A stretch of DNA of 64,000 bases from Bradyrhizobium diazoefficiens (GCF_018131185.1 NZ_JAFCJE010000010.1:62001-126000), one strand, 5' to 3'; numbered from the stretch's first letter, positions 23,613 to 35,245 are shown. Numbers and translations: made by a program. The notes: generated by a model from the sequence alone, not told the origin.

Positions 23613-24065
23613 ATGGCTGAACGCCTGACCAAGTCGGCCGCTCGAAACGTCTTCTACGGCGGCTCGGCCTTTTTCTTCGCCATCTTCATAGGGCTGACGG
23701 CGCATAGCCACTACTACATGGCCACGACCTCGACCGACGCGGCGACGCTGACCTCGTCGGTCGCCCGCGGCAAGCATGTCTGGGAGAAGAACGCCTGCAT
23801 CAACTGCCACACCCTGCTCGGCGAGGGCGCCTATTTCGCGCCTGAAGTCGGCAATGTCTGGGATCGCTGGGGCGGGAACGAGGATCCGGCCGCGGCGCGT
23901 GAGACGCTGAAGGCCTGGATGCAATCGCAGCCCTCGGGCGCGCCGGGCCGCCGGCAGATGCCGCAGTTCAACCTCACGGACCAGGAGCTCGACGATCTCG
24001 CCGACTTCCTGCAATGGACCAGCAAGATCAAGACCCAGCAATGGCCGCCGAACAAGGCCGGCTGA
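23613..24065 (+). CDS. norC: Nitric oxide reductase subunit C (cytochrome c)
   Basis: A 150-residue membrane-anchored cytochrome c. An N-terminal helix (about residues 12-30, rich in Phe) anchors it. The heme c motif CINCH is at residues 62-66 and the likely axial Met is in RRQMPQFNLTD. It passes electrons from periplasmic donors to NorB. The ATG at 23613 has AAAGGA seven to twelve bases upstream. norB follows after 40 bases. Length and motif positions match cNor subunit C. Confidence 0.96.
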   Translation: MAERLTKSAARNVFYGGSAFFFAIFIGLTAHSHYYMATTSTDAATLTSSVARGKHVWEKNACINCHTLLGEGAYFAPEVGNVWDRWGGNEDPAAARETLKAWMQSQPSGAPGRRQMPQFNLTDQELDDLADFLQWTSKIKTQQWPPNKAG

Positions 24066-24105
24066 GCGCATTGCCTCGTGAATCACTCAAGACAGAGAGC
24101 CTGAG

Positions 24106-25452
24106 ATGAAATATCAGACCCAGAAAGTCGCGATGCTGTATTTTTACGGCGCGCTGACGCTGTTCCTCGCACAGGTCCTGTTCGGCCTGCTCGCCGGAAT
24201 GATCTACGTCCTCCCCAACACGCTGTCGACCCTCCTGCCGTTCAACATCGTCAGGATGATCCACACCAACGCGCTGATCGTATGGTCGCTGATCGGCTTC
24301 ATGGGCGCGACCTACTTCCTCCTGCCTGAGGAGACCGAGACCGAGCTGTACAGCCCGCTGCTCGCAAAAATCCAGTTCTGGATGTTCTTCGGCGCGGCAG
24401 GTGCGGCCGTGGTCGGCTATCTCTTTCACTACCACGAGGGCCGCGAATTCCTCGAACAGCCCTTCATCATCAAGGTCGGCATCGTCGTCGTCTGCCTGAT
24501 GTTCCTGTTCAACGTGACGATGACGGCTCTCAAGGGCCGCAAGACCACGGTCACGAACATCCTGCTGTTCGGCCTGTGGGGCGTTGCGATCTTCTTCCTG
24601 TTCGCGTTCTACAATCCGATCAATCTGGCCGTCGACAAGATGTACTGGTGGTACGTCGTCCATCTCTGGGTCGAGGGCGTCTGGGAGCTGATCATGGCCT
24701 CCGTGCTCGCCTATCTCATGATCAAGCTCAATGGAATCGACCGCGAGGTCGTGGAGAAGTGGCTCTACGTCATCATCGGCCTTGCGCTGTTCTCGGGCAT
24801 TCTCGGCACGGGCCACCATTTCTACTGGATCGGCGCGCCCGGCTACTGGCAGTGGATCGGCTCGCTGTTCTCAACGCTCGAGGTGGCGCCGTTCTTCACC
24901 ATGGTGATCTTCACGGTGCAGATGACCTGGAAGGCCGGCCGCAAGCATCCGAACCGCGCTGCACTGTTGTGGTCGGTGGGCTGCTCGGTGATGGCGTTCC
25001 TGGGGGCCGGCGTGTGGGGCTTCCTGCATACGCTGTCCTCGGTGAACTACTATACCCACGGCACCCAGGTCACCGCTGCGCATGGCCATCTCGCCTTCTT
25101 CGGCGCCTATGTGATGCTCAACCTGTCGGTGATGGCCTATGCGATCCCGCAGATCAAGGGACGTGCGCCCTATAACCAGTGGCTCTCCATGACCAGCTTC
25201 TGGATCATGTGCACGGCCATGATGGTGATGACCTTCGCGCTGACCTTCGCCGGCGTGGTCCAGGTTCATCTCCAGCGCGTGCTCGGCCAAGGCTACATGG
25301 ATGTGCAGGACCAGCTCGCGATGTTCTACTGGGTCCGTCTCGGCTCCGGCGCGTTCGTGGCGATCTCCGCGCTGATGTTCATCTGGGCCGTGCTGGTGCC
25401 GGGCCGCGAGAAGCAGGCGGTCATCCCCGCCGCGCTGCAGCCGGCCGAGTAA
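24106..25452 (+). CDS. norB: Nitric oxide reductase subunit B
   Basis: A 448-residue, roughly twelve-span heme b subunit that reduces two NO to N2O in the inner membrane. Expected ligands are visible: RMIHTNALIVW in an early span, HLWVEGVWELI with the catalytic-site His and Glu, GTGHHFYWIG for the non-heme iron ligands, and HGHLAFFGAYV. The short N-terminus without a quinol-oxidase extension marks it as the cytochrome c-dependent cNor rather than qNor. It follows norC, and norQ and norD follow it, in the usual order. Confidence 0.97.
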   Translation: MKYQTQKVAMLYFYGALTLFLAQVLFGLLAGMIYVLPNTLSTLLPFNIVRMIHTNALIVWSLIGFMGATYFLLPEETETELYSPLLAKIQFWMFFGAAGAAVVGYLFHYHEGREFLEQPFIIKVGIVVVCLMFLFNVTMTALKGRKTTVTNILLFGLWGVAIFFLFAFYNPINLAVDKMYWWYVVHLWVEGVWELIMASVLAYLMIKLNGIDREVVEKWLYVIIGLALFSGILGTGHHFYWIGAPGYWQWIGSLFSTLEVAPFFTMVIFTVQMTWKAGRKHPNRAALLWSVGCSVMAFLGAGVWGFLHTLSSVNYYTHGTQVTAAHGHLAFFGAYVMLNLSVMAYAIPQIKGRAPYNQWLSMTSFWIMCTAMMVMTFALTFAGVVQVHLQRVLGQGYMDVQDQLAMFYWVRLGSGAFVAISALMFIWAVLVPGREKQAVIPAALQPAE

Positions 25453-25517
25453 ACGAGAAATGGCGGCCGCGGTTCGCCGCGCTCGCCAGCTTTCCAAAGA
25501 AATTCCGGAGAAACATC

Positions 25518-26327
25518 ATGAAAGCTGCCCTTCACACGGTGACCTCGACGCCCGAGCTGCCGGCCTATGTTCCATCCGGAAACGAATGCGAGCTGTTCGA
25601 GCATGCCTGGCGGCGGCGTCTGCCGGTGCTGCTCAAGGGACCGACCGGTTGCGGCAAGACGCGCTTCGTCGCGCATATGGCGGCGCGGCTGGGACTGCCG
25701 CTTCACACCGTTGCCTGTCATGACGATCTCACCGCCGCCGATCTCACCGGCCGCTATCTGCTCAGGGGAGGCGATACGGTGTGGACCGATGGTCCGCTGA
25801 CGCGTGCGGTGCGCGAAGGCGGCATCTGCTATCTCGACGAGGTCGTCGAAGCGCGCAAGGACGTCACCGTCGTGCTGCATCCTCTCACCGACGATCGCCG
25901 CATCCTGCCGCTGGAGCGCACCGGCGAGGAACTGGTGGCACCGAGCAGCTTCATGCTCGTCGTCTCCTACAATCCCGGCTACCAGACGCTGCTGAAGGCG
26001 CTGAAGCCGTCGACGCGGCAGCGCTTCGTCGCCATCGAATTCGACTTCCTGCCGCCGGACCGGGAGATCGGCGTCGTGTCCGCCGAAAGCGGGCTGACGC
26101 CGGAGCGCGTGCGGCCGCTGGTCGGGCTGGCTGGCCGGCTGCGCGCGCTCAAGGGCCACGATTTGGAGGAGGGCGTCTCGACCCGGCTCGTGGTCTATTG
26201 CGCGACCCTGATTGCGGCGGGCACGCCGGCCGCCGATGCCGTGCTGGCCGGTATGATCGAGCCCCTCACTGACGATTCCGACGTGAAGGCGGCGCTGCTG
26301 GACGTCGCACGCGCCGTCATCGGGTGA
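25518..26327 (+). CDS. norQ: NorQ, AAA+ ATPase for nitric oxide reductase activation
   Basis: A 269-residue MoxR/CbbQ-type AAA+ protein. Walker A is GPTGCGKT (about residues 41-48), and the Walker B region is GGICYLDEVVEARKD. A sensor-like SFMLVVSYNPGYQ segment follows. With NorD it inserts the non-heme iron into NorB. GGAG lies eight to eleven bases before ATG 25518. norD begins ten bases after its stop codon. Confidence 0.95.
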   Translation: MKAALHTVTSTPELPAYVPSGNECELFEHAWRRRLPVLLKGPTGCGKTRFVAHMAARLGLPLHTVACHDDLTAADLTGRYLLRGGDTVWTDGPLTRAVREGGICYLDEVVEARKDVTVVLHPLTDDRRILPLERTGEELVAPSSFMLVVSYNPGYQTLLKALKPSTRQRFVAIEFDFLPPDREIGVVSAESGLTPERVRPLVGLAGRLRALKGHDLEEGVSTRLVVYCATLIAAGTPAADAVLAGMIEPLTDDSDVKAALLDVARAVIG

Positions 26328-26337
26328 GGCCGCGCCC

Positions 26338-28257
26338 ATGCTCGACTTCCTCGAACTGGAGGAGACGGTCGGCCGCGCCTGGCACAGGATGGTCGGCGGC
26401 ACCGCGAGCTATCCGGTTCACGACGATCAGGCCGTCGCACTCGCCGAGATGAAGGGTCGGCTCGCGGTGATGTTCCGCGCGCTCGGCGGTGAGACCGGGG
26501 TGCAGATTGCAAGCGCTGGTGCCCGGAAATCGGGGCACCGTCTCGGCTGGCGCCAGCGCATCGGCCTCGGAGACGAGCGATTGGAGCAGCCCGGCCGCGA
26601 CGCCGCGACCATCTTTCTCCCCGATCGCATCTCGATCTTTCCCGACCGTGCGCTCAATGCGGCGCTCTATCGCTGGCTTGCGGCATGGTTCGCCGCTGCG
26701 CCGATCGAGACGATCACGGAAGCCGATCCGCTGCGACGGGATCTTCTGGTGTTGGGCCGGGCGAGCGAGACAGCAGTCTGGGTGCTCGCGCAATTCCCCG
26801 GGCTCGTCGCTGATTACGCCCAGCTCGCCGCAGCAACGGCCGAGGCCCGGCCTCGTCGCCCCTTGCCGCGCATCGAGCAGGAGGTCGAGCAGATCGTGCT
26901 GGCCTTGCTCGGAGCCGGCAAGGCGCCTGCGGGCAGGCTGTGGCCGGCGATGATGGGGACGGGGCCGCTGCCGGACCAGGCGCCGCCGGGCTATCATTCG
27001 ATCCTGCCGTGCCCGCTCTGGGGAGATTGCTGGACGCGCGAGCTCTCGCCCGTACATGCCGGCGAGGACGAGTGCGCACCGGGCGCGGAGGCCGCGCCGG
27101 AGGATGATCGCAAGCGCTTTGCCGTTCGCGAGCGCGAGGACAATGCCAATTGCCGCGATCCTTTCGTGCTCAACCGCTTCGAGAAGATCCTCGCGATGGC
27201 CGAGATGGTCAATGTCGACCGTCCGGCCGACGACAGCGAGGACGAGGATGCGCAGAAAGCGGCCGACGATCTCGAGAAGATCACCCTCAGCCGCCGTAGC
27301 GGCAAGCCGGCGAGCCGGTTCAAGTTCGACCTCGACCTGCCGCCGGAAGCGTTCGATGCCTCGAAGCTCCATGCGGACCTCACCTATCCCGAATGGGACT
27401 ATCGCAGCGGCTCCTATCTGCCGGATCATTGCCGCGTGCTTGCCGCTGCGGCCTCCGAGCAAGGGGAGAGCTGGATACCTGACGACGCAACGCGCCGGCA
27501 CATCCGCCAGGTGCGCCGCCGCTTCGAAGTGTTGCGGCCGCGCCATGAACTGATGCGTGCCCAGGCTGATGGACACGATCTCGATCTCGACGCACTCGTG
27601 CGTGCGCGGTGCGATCTTCGCGCCGGCAGCGGCGGCAGTGGTCTCGATCGCATCCATGTCGCCATGCGACCGCAAGGGCACGATCTCGCGGTCACGCTGC
27701 TGGTCGACGTCTCGCTGTCCACTGACGCCTGGGTCGACGGCCATCGCGTGCTCGACGTCGAGAAGGAGGCGCTGCTGGTGCTCGCCCACGGGCTCTCGGC
27801 CTGCGGCGATCACCACAGCATCCTGACCTTCACCTCGCGCCGCCGTTCCTGGGTGCGGCTCGAAACGGTCAAGGCCTTCGGGGAGCCGATGAGCGGGGCG
27901 GTAGAGCGCCGGATCGGCGCACTGAAGCCCGGCTATTACACGCGGATCGGCACGGCTGTGCGCCACGCCGCCGCCGAACTCGCCCGCCAGCCGCAGCGCA
28001 AGAAGCTGCTGATCGTCCTAACTGACGGCAAGCCGAACGACGTCGATCATTACGAGGGCCGCTTCGCTGTCGAGGACACCCGCAAGTCGGTCCACGAGGC
28101 GCGCCGCCTCGGCGTCGCCGCCTTCGGCGTCACGGTGGACACAACTGCGCAATCCTACTTCCCGACCCTGTTCGGTCGCGGCGGCTACGCCATCGTCGGC
28201 AACATCAAGCGGTTGCCTGCGGCACTGCCGGCGATCTACCGGCAGGTTGCGCACTGA
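26338..28257 (+). CDS. norD: NorD, von Willebrand factor A-domain protein for cNor activation
   Basis: A 639-residue cytoplasmic protein. The C-terminal quarter is a von Willebrand A domain with the MIDAS motif DVSLS and a late VLTDGKPND. The middle part has an acidic low-complexity stretch (ADDSEDEDAQ), as in other NorD proteins. It is the partner of the NorQ ATPase. It closes the nor cluster, and no terminator-like hairpin was noticed before the next operator at 28291. Confidence 0.95.
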   Translation: MLDFLELEETVGRAWHRMVGGTASYPVHDDQAVALAEMKGRLAVMFRALGGETGVQIASAGARKSGHRLGWRQRIGLGDERLEQPGRDAATIFLPDRISIFPDRALNAALYRWLAAWFAAAPIETITEADPLRRDLLVLGRASETAVWVLAQFPGLVADYAQLAAATAEARPRRPLPRIEQEVEQIVLALLGAGKAPAGRLWPAMMGTGPLPDQAPPGYHSILPCPLWGDCWTRELSPVHAGEDECAPGAEAAPEDDRKRFAVREREDNANCRDPFVLNRFEKILAMAEMVNVDRPADDSEDEDAQKAADDLEKITLSRRSGKPASRFKFDLDLPPEAFDASKLHADLTYPEWDYRSGSYLPDHCRVLAAAASEQGESWIPDDATRRHIRQVRRRFEVLRPRHELMRAQADGHDLDLDALVRARCDLRAGSGGSGLDRIHVAMRPQGHDLAVTLLVDVSLSTDAWVDGHRVLDVEKEALLVLAHGLSACGDHHSILTFTSRRRSWVRLETVKAFGEPMSGAVERRIGALKPGYYTRIGTAVRHAAAELARQPQRKKLLIVLTDGKPNDVDHYEGRFAVEDTRKSVHEARRLGVAAFGVTVDTTAQSYFPTLFGRGGYAIVGNIKRLPAALPAIYRQVAH

Positions 28258-28290
28258 CGGCGGAAAAATCCCGAGGGCAGCTCTCTCCAT

Positions 28291-28321
28291 GAGCTATTGC
28301 TCATCATTTGGGTATATGATC
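28291..28321. promoter_or_regulatory. Candidate SorC-regulator operator before the HAD gene
   Basis: Two 13-base arms flank a 5-base spacer: GAGCTATTGCTCA (28291-28303), TCATT, TGGGTATATGATC (28309-28321). The right arm matches 11 of 13 bases with the right arm of the operator at 30185-30215, with identical spacing. It ends ten bases before the ATG of the HAD gene, so a bound repressor would block initiation. The left arm is weaker. Confidence 0.55.
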
Positions 28322-28331
28322 GAATGGTTGA

Positions 28332-28994
28332 ATGGTCCTCCGCCGGTCAAGTTCCGATCTGATCATCTTCGATTGCGATGGCGTGCTCGTCGACAGCGAG
28401 CTGTTGAGCTGCCAGTGCCTGTCCGAGGTGCTGGCGGAGTTCGGCATCGCGCTCAGCGTAGAGCAGGCGCTCGAGCTCTTCCTGGGGCGCAGCACCAAGG
28501 CGATCGAGCAGCATTATCGTGATCTCGGGCAGATCGTGCCGGACAGTTTTCTGCCGCGCTTGAAGTCGCAAGTGCTGACGACCTTCGCAGCTTCGCTTCA
28601 GCCGACCCCCGGCATTGCCGGCGTGATGTCCGACTTGTCCGTGCCGTGTTGCGTGGCTTCATCCAGCGACATCGATCGCGTGGCGCTCTCCCTCGACGTC
28701 ACCGGGCTGCGGGCGCATTTCGGGAATCGGATCTACACCGCGCAAATGGTCAGGCACGGCAAGCCGGCGCCCGATCTCTTTCTCCTCGCGGCGGAGAAGA
28801 TGGGGGTGCAACCTGCGCGCACCCTGGTGATCGAGGACAGCGTCAGCGGCGTTCAGGCGGGCAAGGCGGCCGGCATGACCGTCTGGGGATTTGTCGGCGG
28901 CGGCCATTATCGCGGACGCGACGGACAGGCTATATTGTCCGGCGCGGGGGCCGACCGGGTGTTCTCGCGCATGATCGACTTCTGGGAGACGTGA
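28332..28994 (+). CDS. HAD superfamily hydrolase (sugar-phosphate phosphatase or phosphoglucomutase type)
   Basis: A 220-residue HAD enzyme. Motif I is IIFDCDGVLVDSE (nucleophile D14, acid/base D16), motif II lies in VASSSD, the conserved Lys in HGKPAPDLF and motif IV in VIEDSVSGVQAG. The helical cap between residues 20 and 85 is of the beta-phosphoglucomutase/phosphatase class. It probably acts on a sugar or polyol phosphate, as HAD genes in polyol operons of other alphaproteobacteria do. It is co-transcribed with the SorC regulator, which starts seven bases after its stop codon. Confidence 0.88.
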   Translation: MVLRRSSSDLIIFDCDGVLVDSELLSCQCLSEVLAEFGIALSVEQALELFLGRSTKAIEQHYRDLGQIVPDSFLPRLKSQVLTTFAASLQPTPGIAGVMSDLSVPCCVASSSDIDRVALSLDVTGLRAHFGNRIYTAQMVRHGKPAPDLFLLAAEKMGVQPARTLVIEDSVSGVQAGKAAGMTVWGFVGGGHYRGRDGQAILSGAGADRVFSRMIDFWET

Positions 28995-29001
28995 GGCCCG
29001 C

Positions 29002-29952
29002 ATGGCCGCCGAGAACGACAGATCGCGACTCGACGACGCCGCGCGCGCCGGCTGGCTCTATTTCATCGCGGGTCACACCCAGGACGAGATCGCAAAGATG
29101 CTGCAGGTCTCGCGCGCCTCGGCGCAACGGCTGGTTTCGCTGTGCCTCGCCGAGCGTCTCATCACCTTCCGGCTCGAGCATCCCATCGCCGCCTGCATGG
29201 AATTGGCGGCGCGCCTGAAGGAGCGCTTCGATCTCGTTCATTGCGAGGTGGTCCCGGCCGATCCAGCGGCGCCGCAAGCCACCGCGGGTATCGCCGAGCG
29301 TTGCGCTAATTTGCTCGATTCCACGCTGCGTTCGGAGACGCCCGTGATCGTCGCGCTCGGCACGGGCCGGGCGGTGCGCGCTGCGGTCGAGCGCGTCACG
29401 CCGATCGACCGGCCCAATCATCAGATCGTCTCGCTGGTCGGCAACATCTCCGCCGACGGCTCGGCGAGTTTCTACGACACCGTCGGCCGGCTCGCCGATC
29501 GCACGGGTGCGCGGCACTATCCGATGCCGCTGCCGTTCCTGATGTCGTCCGAGGACGAGCGCAACAAGATGGTCCGCATCGAGCCGATCGCCAAGGTGAA
29601 GGCGGTCGCCGCCAAAGCGGATTTGCGCCTTGTCGGCATCGGCCAGATGGACCAGAAGGCGCAGGTCCATGTCGACGGCTTCGTGACCCGCGACGAATTG
29701 TTCGAGATGATGCGGCTGGGTGCGATCGGCGAGATCACCGGCTGGGCCTATGATTCAAAGGGTCGCCTGCTCAAATCAGGCACCAACAAGCGGCTCACCA
29801 GCATCCCGCCGGAAGTGCCGGCGAAGACCACCACGATCGCCGCGGCGATCGGTGCAGCCAAGGTAGTGGCGATCGCGGCGGCGCTGAACGGGGGCCTGAT
29901 CAACGGGTTGATCACGGACGAGACGACCGCAAAGGCCATCCTGGAGCGGTAG
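29002..29952 (+). CDS. SorC family sugar-binding transcriptional regulator
   Basis: A 316-residue regulator with an N-terminal helix-turn-helix (HTQDEIAKMLQVSRASAQRLV, about residues 26-46) and a long SorC/DeoR-type ligand domain with VALGTGRAVRAAVE, IVSLVGNISADGSAS, LRLVGIGQMD and a C-terminal AIAAALNGGLINGLITDE. It senses a sugar or polyol phosphate. It lies between its own operon promoter and the polyol transport operon, both of which carry matching two-arm operators, so it probably controls both. Confidence 0.9.
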   Translation: MAAENDRSRLDDAARAGWLYFIAGHTQDEIAKMLQVSRASAQRLVSLCLAERLITFRLEHPIAACMELAARLKERFDLVHCEVVPADPAAPQATAGIAERCANLLDSTLRSETPVIVALGTGRAVRAAVERVTPIDRPNHQIVSLVGNISADGSASFYDTVGRLADRTGARHYPMPLPFLMSSEDERNKMVRIEPIAKVKAVAAKADLRLVGIGQMDQKAQVHVDGFVTRDELFEMMRLGAIGEITGWAYDSKGRLLKSGTNKRLTSIPPEVPAKTTTIAAAIGAAKVVAIAAALNGGLINGLITDETTAKAILER

Positions 29953-29981
29953 GGGCGGACGGTCCCGCCACCTGCGCCGCT

Positions 29982-30084
29982 GTCATCATCCGCGAAAGCG
30001 GATGATCCAGTACGCCGCGGCTTCTCTTGGGGCAAGTCACTCACTGCATGGAGTACTGGATGCCCCGCTTTTGCGGAGCATGAC
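29982..30084. repeat. Second class of dispersed palindromic repeat
   Basis: The element starts GTCATCATCCGC-GAAA-GCGGATGATCCAGTA-like sequence (hairpin at 29987-30008) and closes with the complementary TACTGGATG, CCCCGC-TTTT-GCGGAG and ATGAC. It differs from the elements at 2088 and 17667 and resembles another repeat class common in Bradyrhizobium. It follows the SorC gene and may also end its transcript. Confidence 0.65.
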
Positions 30085-30160
30085 AGCGTGTGTGGGTGCC
30101 GCCCGGCCATCACTCCCGCACCGCAGCACTCATAAGTTGCGAGAACGGCCCTTCGCCTGC

Positions 30161-30215
30161 TTGACAACCGTCCTTCCTTGCGTTGAACATACGCCCAACG
30201 CGTGGGCATATGCTC
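30161..30215 (+). promoter_or_regulatory. Promoter and SorC-type operator of the polyol transport operon
   Basis: TTGACA at 30161-30166 is followed after 18 bases by GAACAT, a plausible -10. The operator overlaps the -10: GAACATACGCCCA (30185-30197), ACGCG, TGGGCATATGCTC (30203-30215). The arms are inverted repeats with 11 of 13 matching bases. Overlap with the -10 suggests repression. Confidence 0.62.
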
Positions 30216-30241
30216 AAAACGCGAGTTTGAGGGAGGTCACC

Positions 30242-31555
<1,314 letters not shown>

Positions 31556-31585
31556 ACCCGAGCTCTTCCTCCTGAGCTCCGACTT

Positions 31586-31613
31586 GCGGCCATCCAAATT
31601 CATGGATGGCCGC
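31586..31613 (+). terminator. Intercistronic hairpin after the polyol-binding-protein gene
   Basis: GCGGCCATCC, an 8-base loop, and GGATGGCCGC form a perfect 10-bp stem 31 bases after the stop codon, followed by CTTCTTC. It may be a partial terminator or RNA-stabilising structure that boosts binding-protein expression over the membrane subunits. Confidence 0.65.
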
Positions 31614-31699
31614 CTTCTTCCCGAGGTTTCATTTGACGCGTTTTCTTCCCGCGAACCGATCCCCACTTCGCTCGAAAACGCTCTAAGGAGAAGCCAACG

Positions 31700-32572
31700 A
31701 TGGCGACACGGCAGACGCAGCTCCTTGCGCGCTCGCTCCTGACGCCGGCGGTCGGGCTACTCTTCATCTGGATGATCGTCCCGCTGGGGTTGACGATCTA
31801 TTTCTCGACGCTGCATTACAGCCTGCTCGATCCCGGCTCCGAGTCGTTTGTCGGGCTGGAGAACTTCCGCTACTTCCTCACCGATCCCGCCTTCCTGGCC
31901 TCGCTTCAGAACACGCTGGTACTGGTCGGCTCGGTACTGGCGCTGACGATCATGCTCGGCATTCCACTGGCGCTGCTGATGGATCAGCCGGTGGTCGGAC
32001 GCAATTTCGTGCGGCTGATGGTGATCGCGCCGTTCTTCGTGATGCCGACGGTAAGCGCGCTGGTCTGGAAGAACCTGCTGATGCACCCGGTGTCCGGCCT
32101 GTTCGCCTGGCTGGCCACTCTGTTCGGCCTGACGCCGATCGACTGGTTCAACGACGTGCCGCTGTTTGCGGTGATCCTGATCGTGACCTGGCAATGGCTC
32201 CCGTTCGCGACGCTGATCCTGCTCACCGCGCTGCAATCGCTCGACGAGGAGCAGAAGGAGGCCGCCGAGATGGACGGCGCCAGCGCCGTCTCGACCTTCA
32301 TCTACATCACCCTGCCGCATCTCGCGCGCCCCATCACGGTGGTGATCCTGATCGAGACCATCTTCCTGCTGACGGTTTTTGCGGAGATCTACGTCACCAC
32401 GGGCGGCGGCCCCGGCCTATCCACCACTAACATCGCTTTCCTGATCTATTCGCAGGCCTTGATTCAGTACGACGTCGGCACGGCCTCGGCAGGCGGCCTG
32501 GTTGCTGTCGTGATCGCAAACGTCGTCGCCTTCTTCCTGGTCCGCATCGTCGGCCGCAATCTGGAGGCGTGA
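31700..32572 (+). CDS. smoF: Polyol ABC transporter permease (SmoF-like)
   Basis: A 290-residue MalF-type permease with six hydrophobic spans. The EAA loop is visible as EEQKEAAEMDGASAVSTFIYITLPH. The sequence ends NVVAFFLVRIVGRNLEA. AAGGAGAAG precedes the ATG. It pairs with the next permease to form the membrane channel. The gene is separated from the binding-protein gene by about 145 bases containing a hairpin. Confidence 0.9.
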   Translation: MATRQTQLLARSLLTPAVGLLFIWMIVPLGLTIYFSTLHYSLLDPGSESFVGLENFRYFLTDPAFLASLQNTLVLVGSVLALTIMLGIPLALLMDQPVVGRNFVRLMVIAPFFVMPTVSALVWKNLLMHPVSGLFAWLATLFGLTPIDWFNDVPLFAVILIVTWQWLPFATLILLTALQSLDEEQKEAAEMDGASAVSTFIYITLPHLARPITVVILIETIFLLTVFAEIYVTTGGGPGLSTTNIAFLIYSQALIQYDVGTASAGGLVAVVIANVVAFFLVRIVGRNLEA

Positions 32573-32576
32573 CACC

Positions 32577-33407
32577 ATGGCACGGAGGGCGACGACGCAG
32601 CAGTTGGTGGTTTCGACGATCGGGGCCTGGTTCTTCGGCTTCCTGATCTTCTTCCCGATCCTCTGGATGGTGCTGGCGAGCTTCAAGACCGAGCTCGAGG
32701 CTTTCTCCGTGCCGCCGTCCTTCCTGTTCTTTCATTGGACCACCGAGAATTACGCGACGGTGCAGGAGCGCAGCGATTATCTCCACCACGCGATGAACTC
32801 GATCATCATCGCCGGCGGCTCGACGCTCATCGCTCTCTTGATAGCCGTTCCCGCGGCCTGGTCGATGGCGTTCTCGCCGACCAAGCGCACCAAGGACATC
32901 CTGCTCTGGATGCTCTCGACCAAGATGATGCCGCCGGTCGGCGTGCTGGTGCCGATCTACCTGATCTACAGGAGCTTCGGCCTGCTCGATTCCCGTGCCG
33001 GTCTCGTCTTCATCCTGTGCCTCGGCAATCTGCCGATCGTGATCTGGATGCTCTTCACCTACTTCAAGGAGATCCCGCGCGACATCCTCGAAGCGGCGCG
33101 CATGGACGGCGCCACCATCGGCCGCGAGCTGGTCTACGTCTTGACACCGATGGCGATCCCGGGGCTGGCCTCGACGATGCTGCTCAATTTGATCCTCGCC
33201 TGGAACGAAGCGTTCTGGACGCTCAATCTGTCGACCTCGAACGCTGCGCCGCTCACCACATTCATCGCGTCCTATTCCAGCCCGGAAGGGCTGTTCTGGG
33301 CAAAATTGTCGGCAGCCTCGACGCTGGCGATCGCGCCCATTCTTGTCCTCGGTTGGTTCAGCCAGAAGCAGCTCGTGCGCGGGCTTACCTTCGGCGCGGT
33401 GAAATAG
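32577..33407 (+). CDS. smoG: Polyol ABC transporter permease (SmoG-like)
   Basis: A 276-residue MalG-type permease with about six spans and the EAA loop EIPRDILEAARMDGATIGRELVYVLTPM. A WFFGFLIFFPILWMVLASFKTE N-terminal span followed by a periplasmic segment is typical of the family. GGAGGCG lies before the ATG, inside the end of the previous gene. It ends with the usual SQKQLVRGLTFGAVK tail. Confidence 0.9.
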   Translation: MARRATTQQLVVSTIGAWFFGFLIFFPILWMVLASFKTELEAFSVPPSFLFFHWTTENYATVQERSDYLHHAMNSIIIAGGSTLIALLIAVPAAWSMAFSPTKRTKDILLWMLSTKMMPPVGVLVPIYLIYRSFGLLDSRAGLVFILCLGNLPIVIWMLFTYFKEIPRDILEAARMDGATIGRELVYVLTPMAIPGLASTMLLNLILAWNEAFWTLNLSTSNAAPLTTFIASYSSPEGLFWAKLSAASTLAIAPILVLGWFSQKQLVRGLTFGAVK

Positions 33408-33422
33408 AGGGGCTGCCGGATC

Positions 33423-34430
<1,008 letters not shown>

Positions 34431-34471
34431 CAAGAAACGGCAAGAGAACGGCGAGAAACGGAAAGACCATC

Positions 34472-35245
34472 ATGTACCTGGAAAAATTCAAGCTGAGCGG
34501 CAAGACCGCGTTCATCACCGGCGGCGGGCAGGGCATTGGTCTCGGCTGCGCGGAAGCGCTGGCCGAGGCCGGCGCCAGGGTCATCATCGGCGACCGCGAC
34601 AGCAAGGTCGCCGACAGCGCCAAGGTCGGCCTGAAGGCGAAGGGCTTTGACATCGAGACCGCGATCATGGACGTGACCGACACCAGACGTGTGGCGGAGG
34701 TCGCGAACGACCTCGTCGCCCGCCATGGCAAGGTCGACATCCTCGTCAACAATGCCGGCATTGCCCGCAGCGAAACTCCGGCCGAGACCGTGACCGACGA
34801 GCACTGGCTCAACGTCATCGACGTCAACCTCAACGGCACCTTCTGGTGCTGCCGCGAGTTCGGCAAGCACATGCTGAAGGCGAAGAGCGGTGCCATCGTC
34901 AATGTCGGCTCGATGTCCGGCTTCATCGTCAACAAACCGCAGGAGCAGTGTTTCTACAATGCTTCCAAGGCGGGGGTGCATCATCTGACCAAATCACTTG
35001 CCGCCGAATGGGGCGCGCGCGGCATTCGCGTCAATGCGGTGGCGCCGACCTATATCGAGACGCCGCTCAACGCTTTCGTGAAGAGCAACGCCAAGATGTA
35101 CGACGCCTGGATTGGTGGAACCCCGATGGCGCGGATGGGGCAGGTCGAGGAGATCGCCTCCGTCGTCTTGTTCCTGTCCTCCGAAGCCGCGAGCCTGATG
35201 ACCGGCAGCATCGTGCTGGTGGATGGCGGCTACACTTGCTGGTAG
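34472..35245 (+). CDS. SDR family polyol dehydrogenase
   Basis: A 257-residue short-chain dehydrogenase. The nucleotide-binding TGGGQGIG is near residues 16-23, NNAG lies in the middle, and the catalytic SMSG...YNASK arrangement follows. It ends with VLVDGGYTCW, a tail often seen in polyol dehydrogenases. It should oxidise an imported polyol to a ketose with NAD(P). It is not closely like Rhodobacter SmoS in its C-terminal half, so I give no symbol. A ketose kinase gene follows directly, in keeping with oxidation followed by phosphorylation. Confidence 0.88.
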   Translation: MYLEKFKLSGKTAFITGGGQGIGLGCAEALAEAGARVIIGDRDSKVADSAKVGLKAKGFDIETAIMDVTDTRRVAEVANDLVARHGKVDILVNNAGIARSETPAETVTDEHWLNVIDVNLNGTFWCCREFGKHMLKAKSGAIVNVGSMSGFIVNKPQEQCFYNASKAGVHHLTKSLAAEWGARGIRVNAVAPTYIETPLNAFVKSNAKMYDAWIGGTPMARMGQVEEIASVVLFLSSEAASLMTGSIVLVDGGYTCW

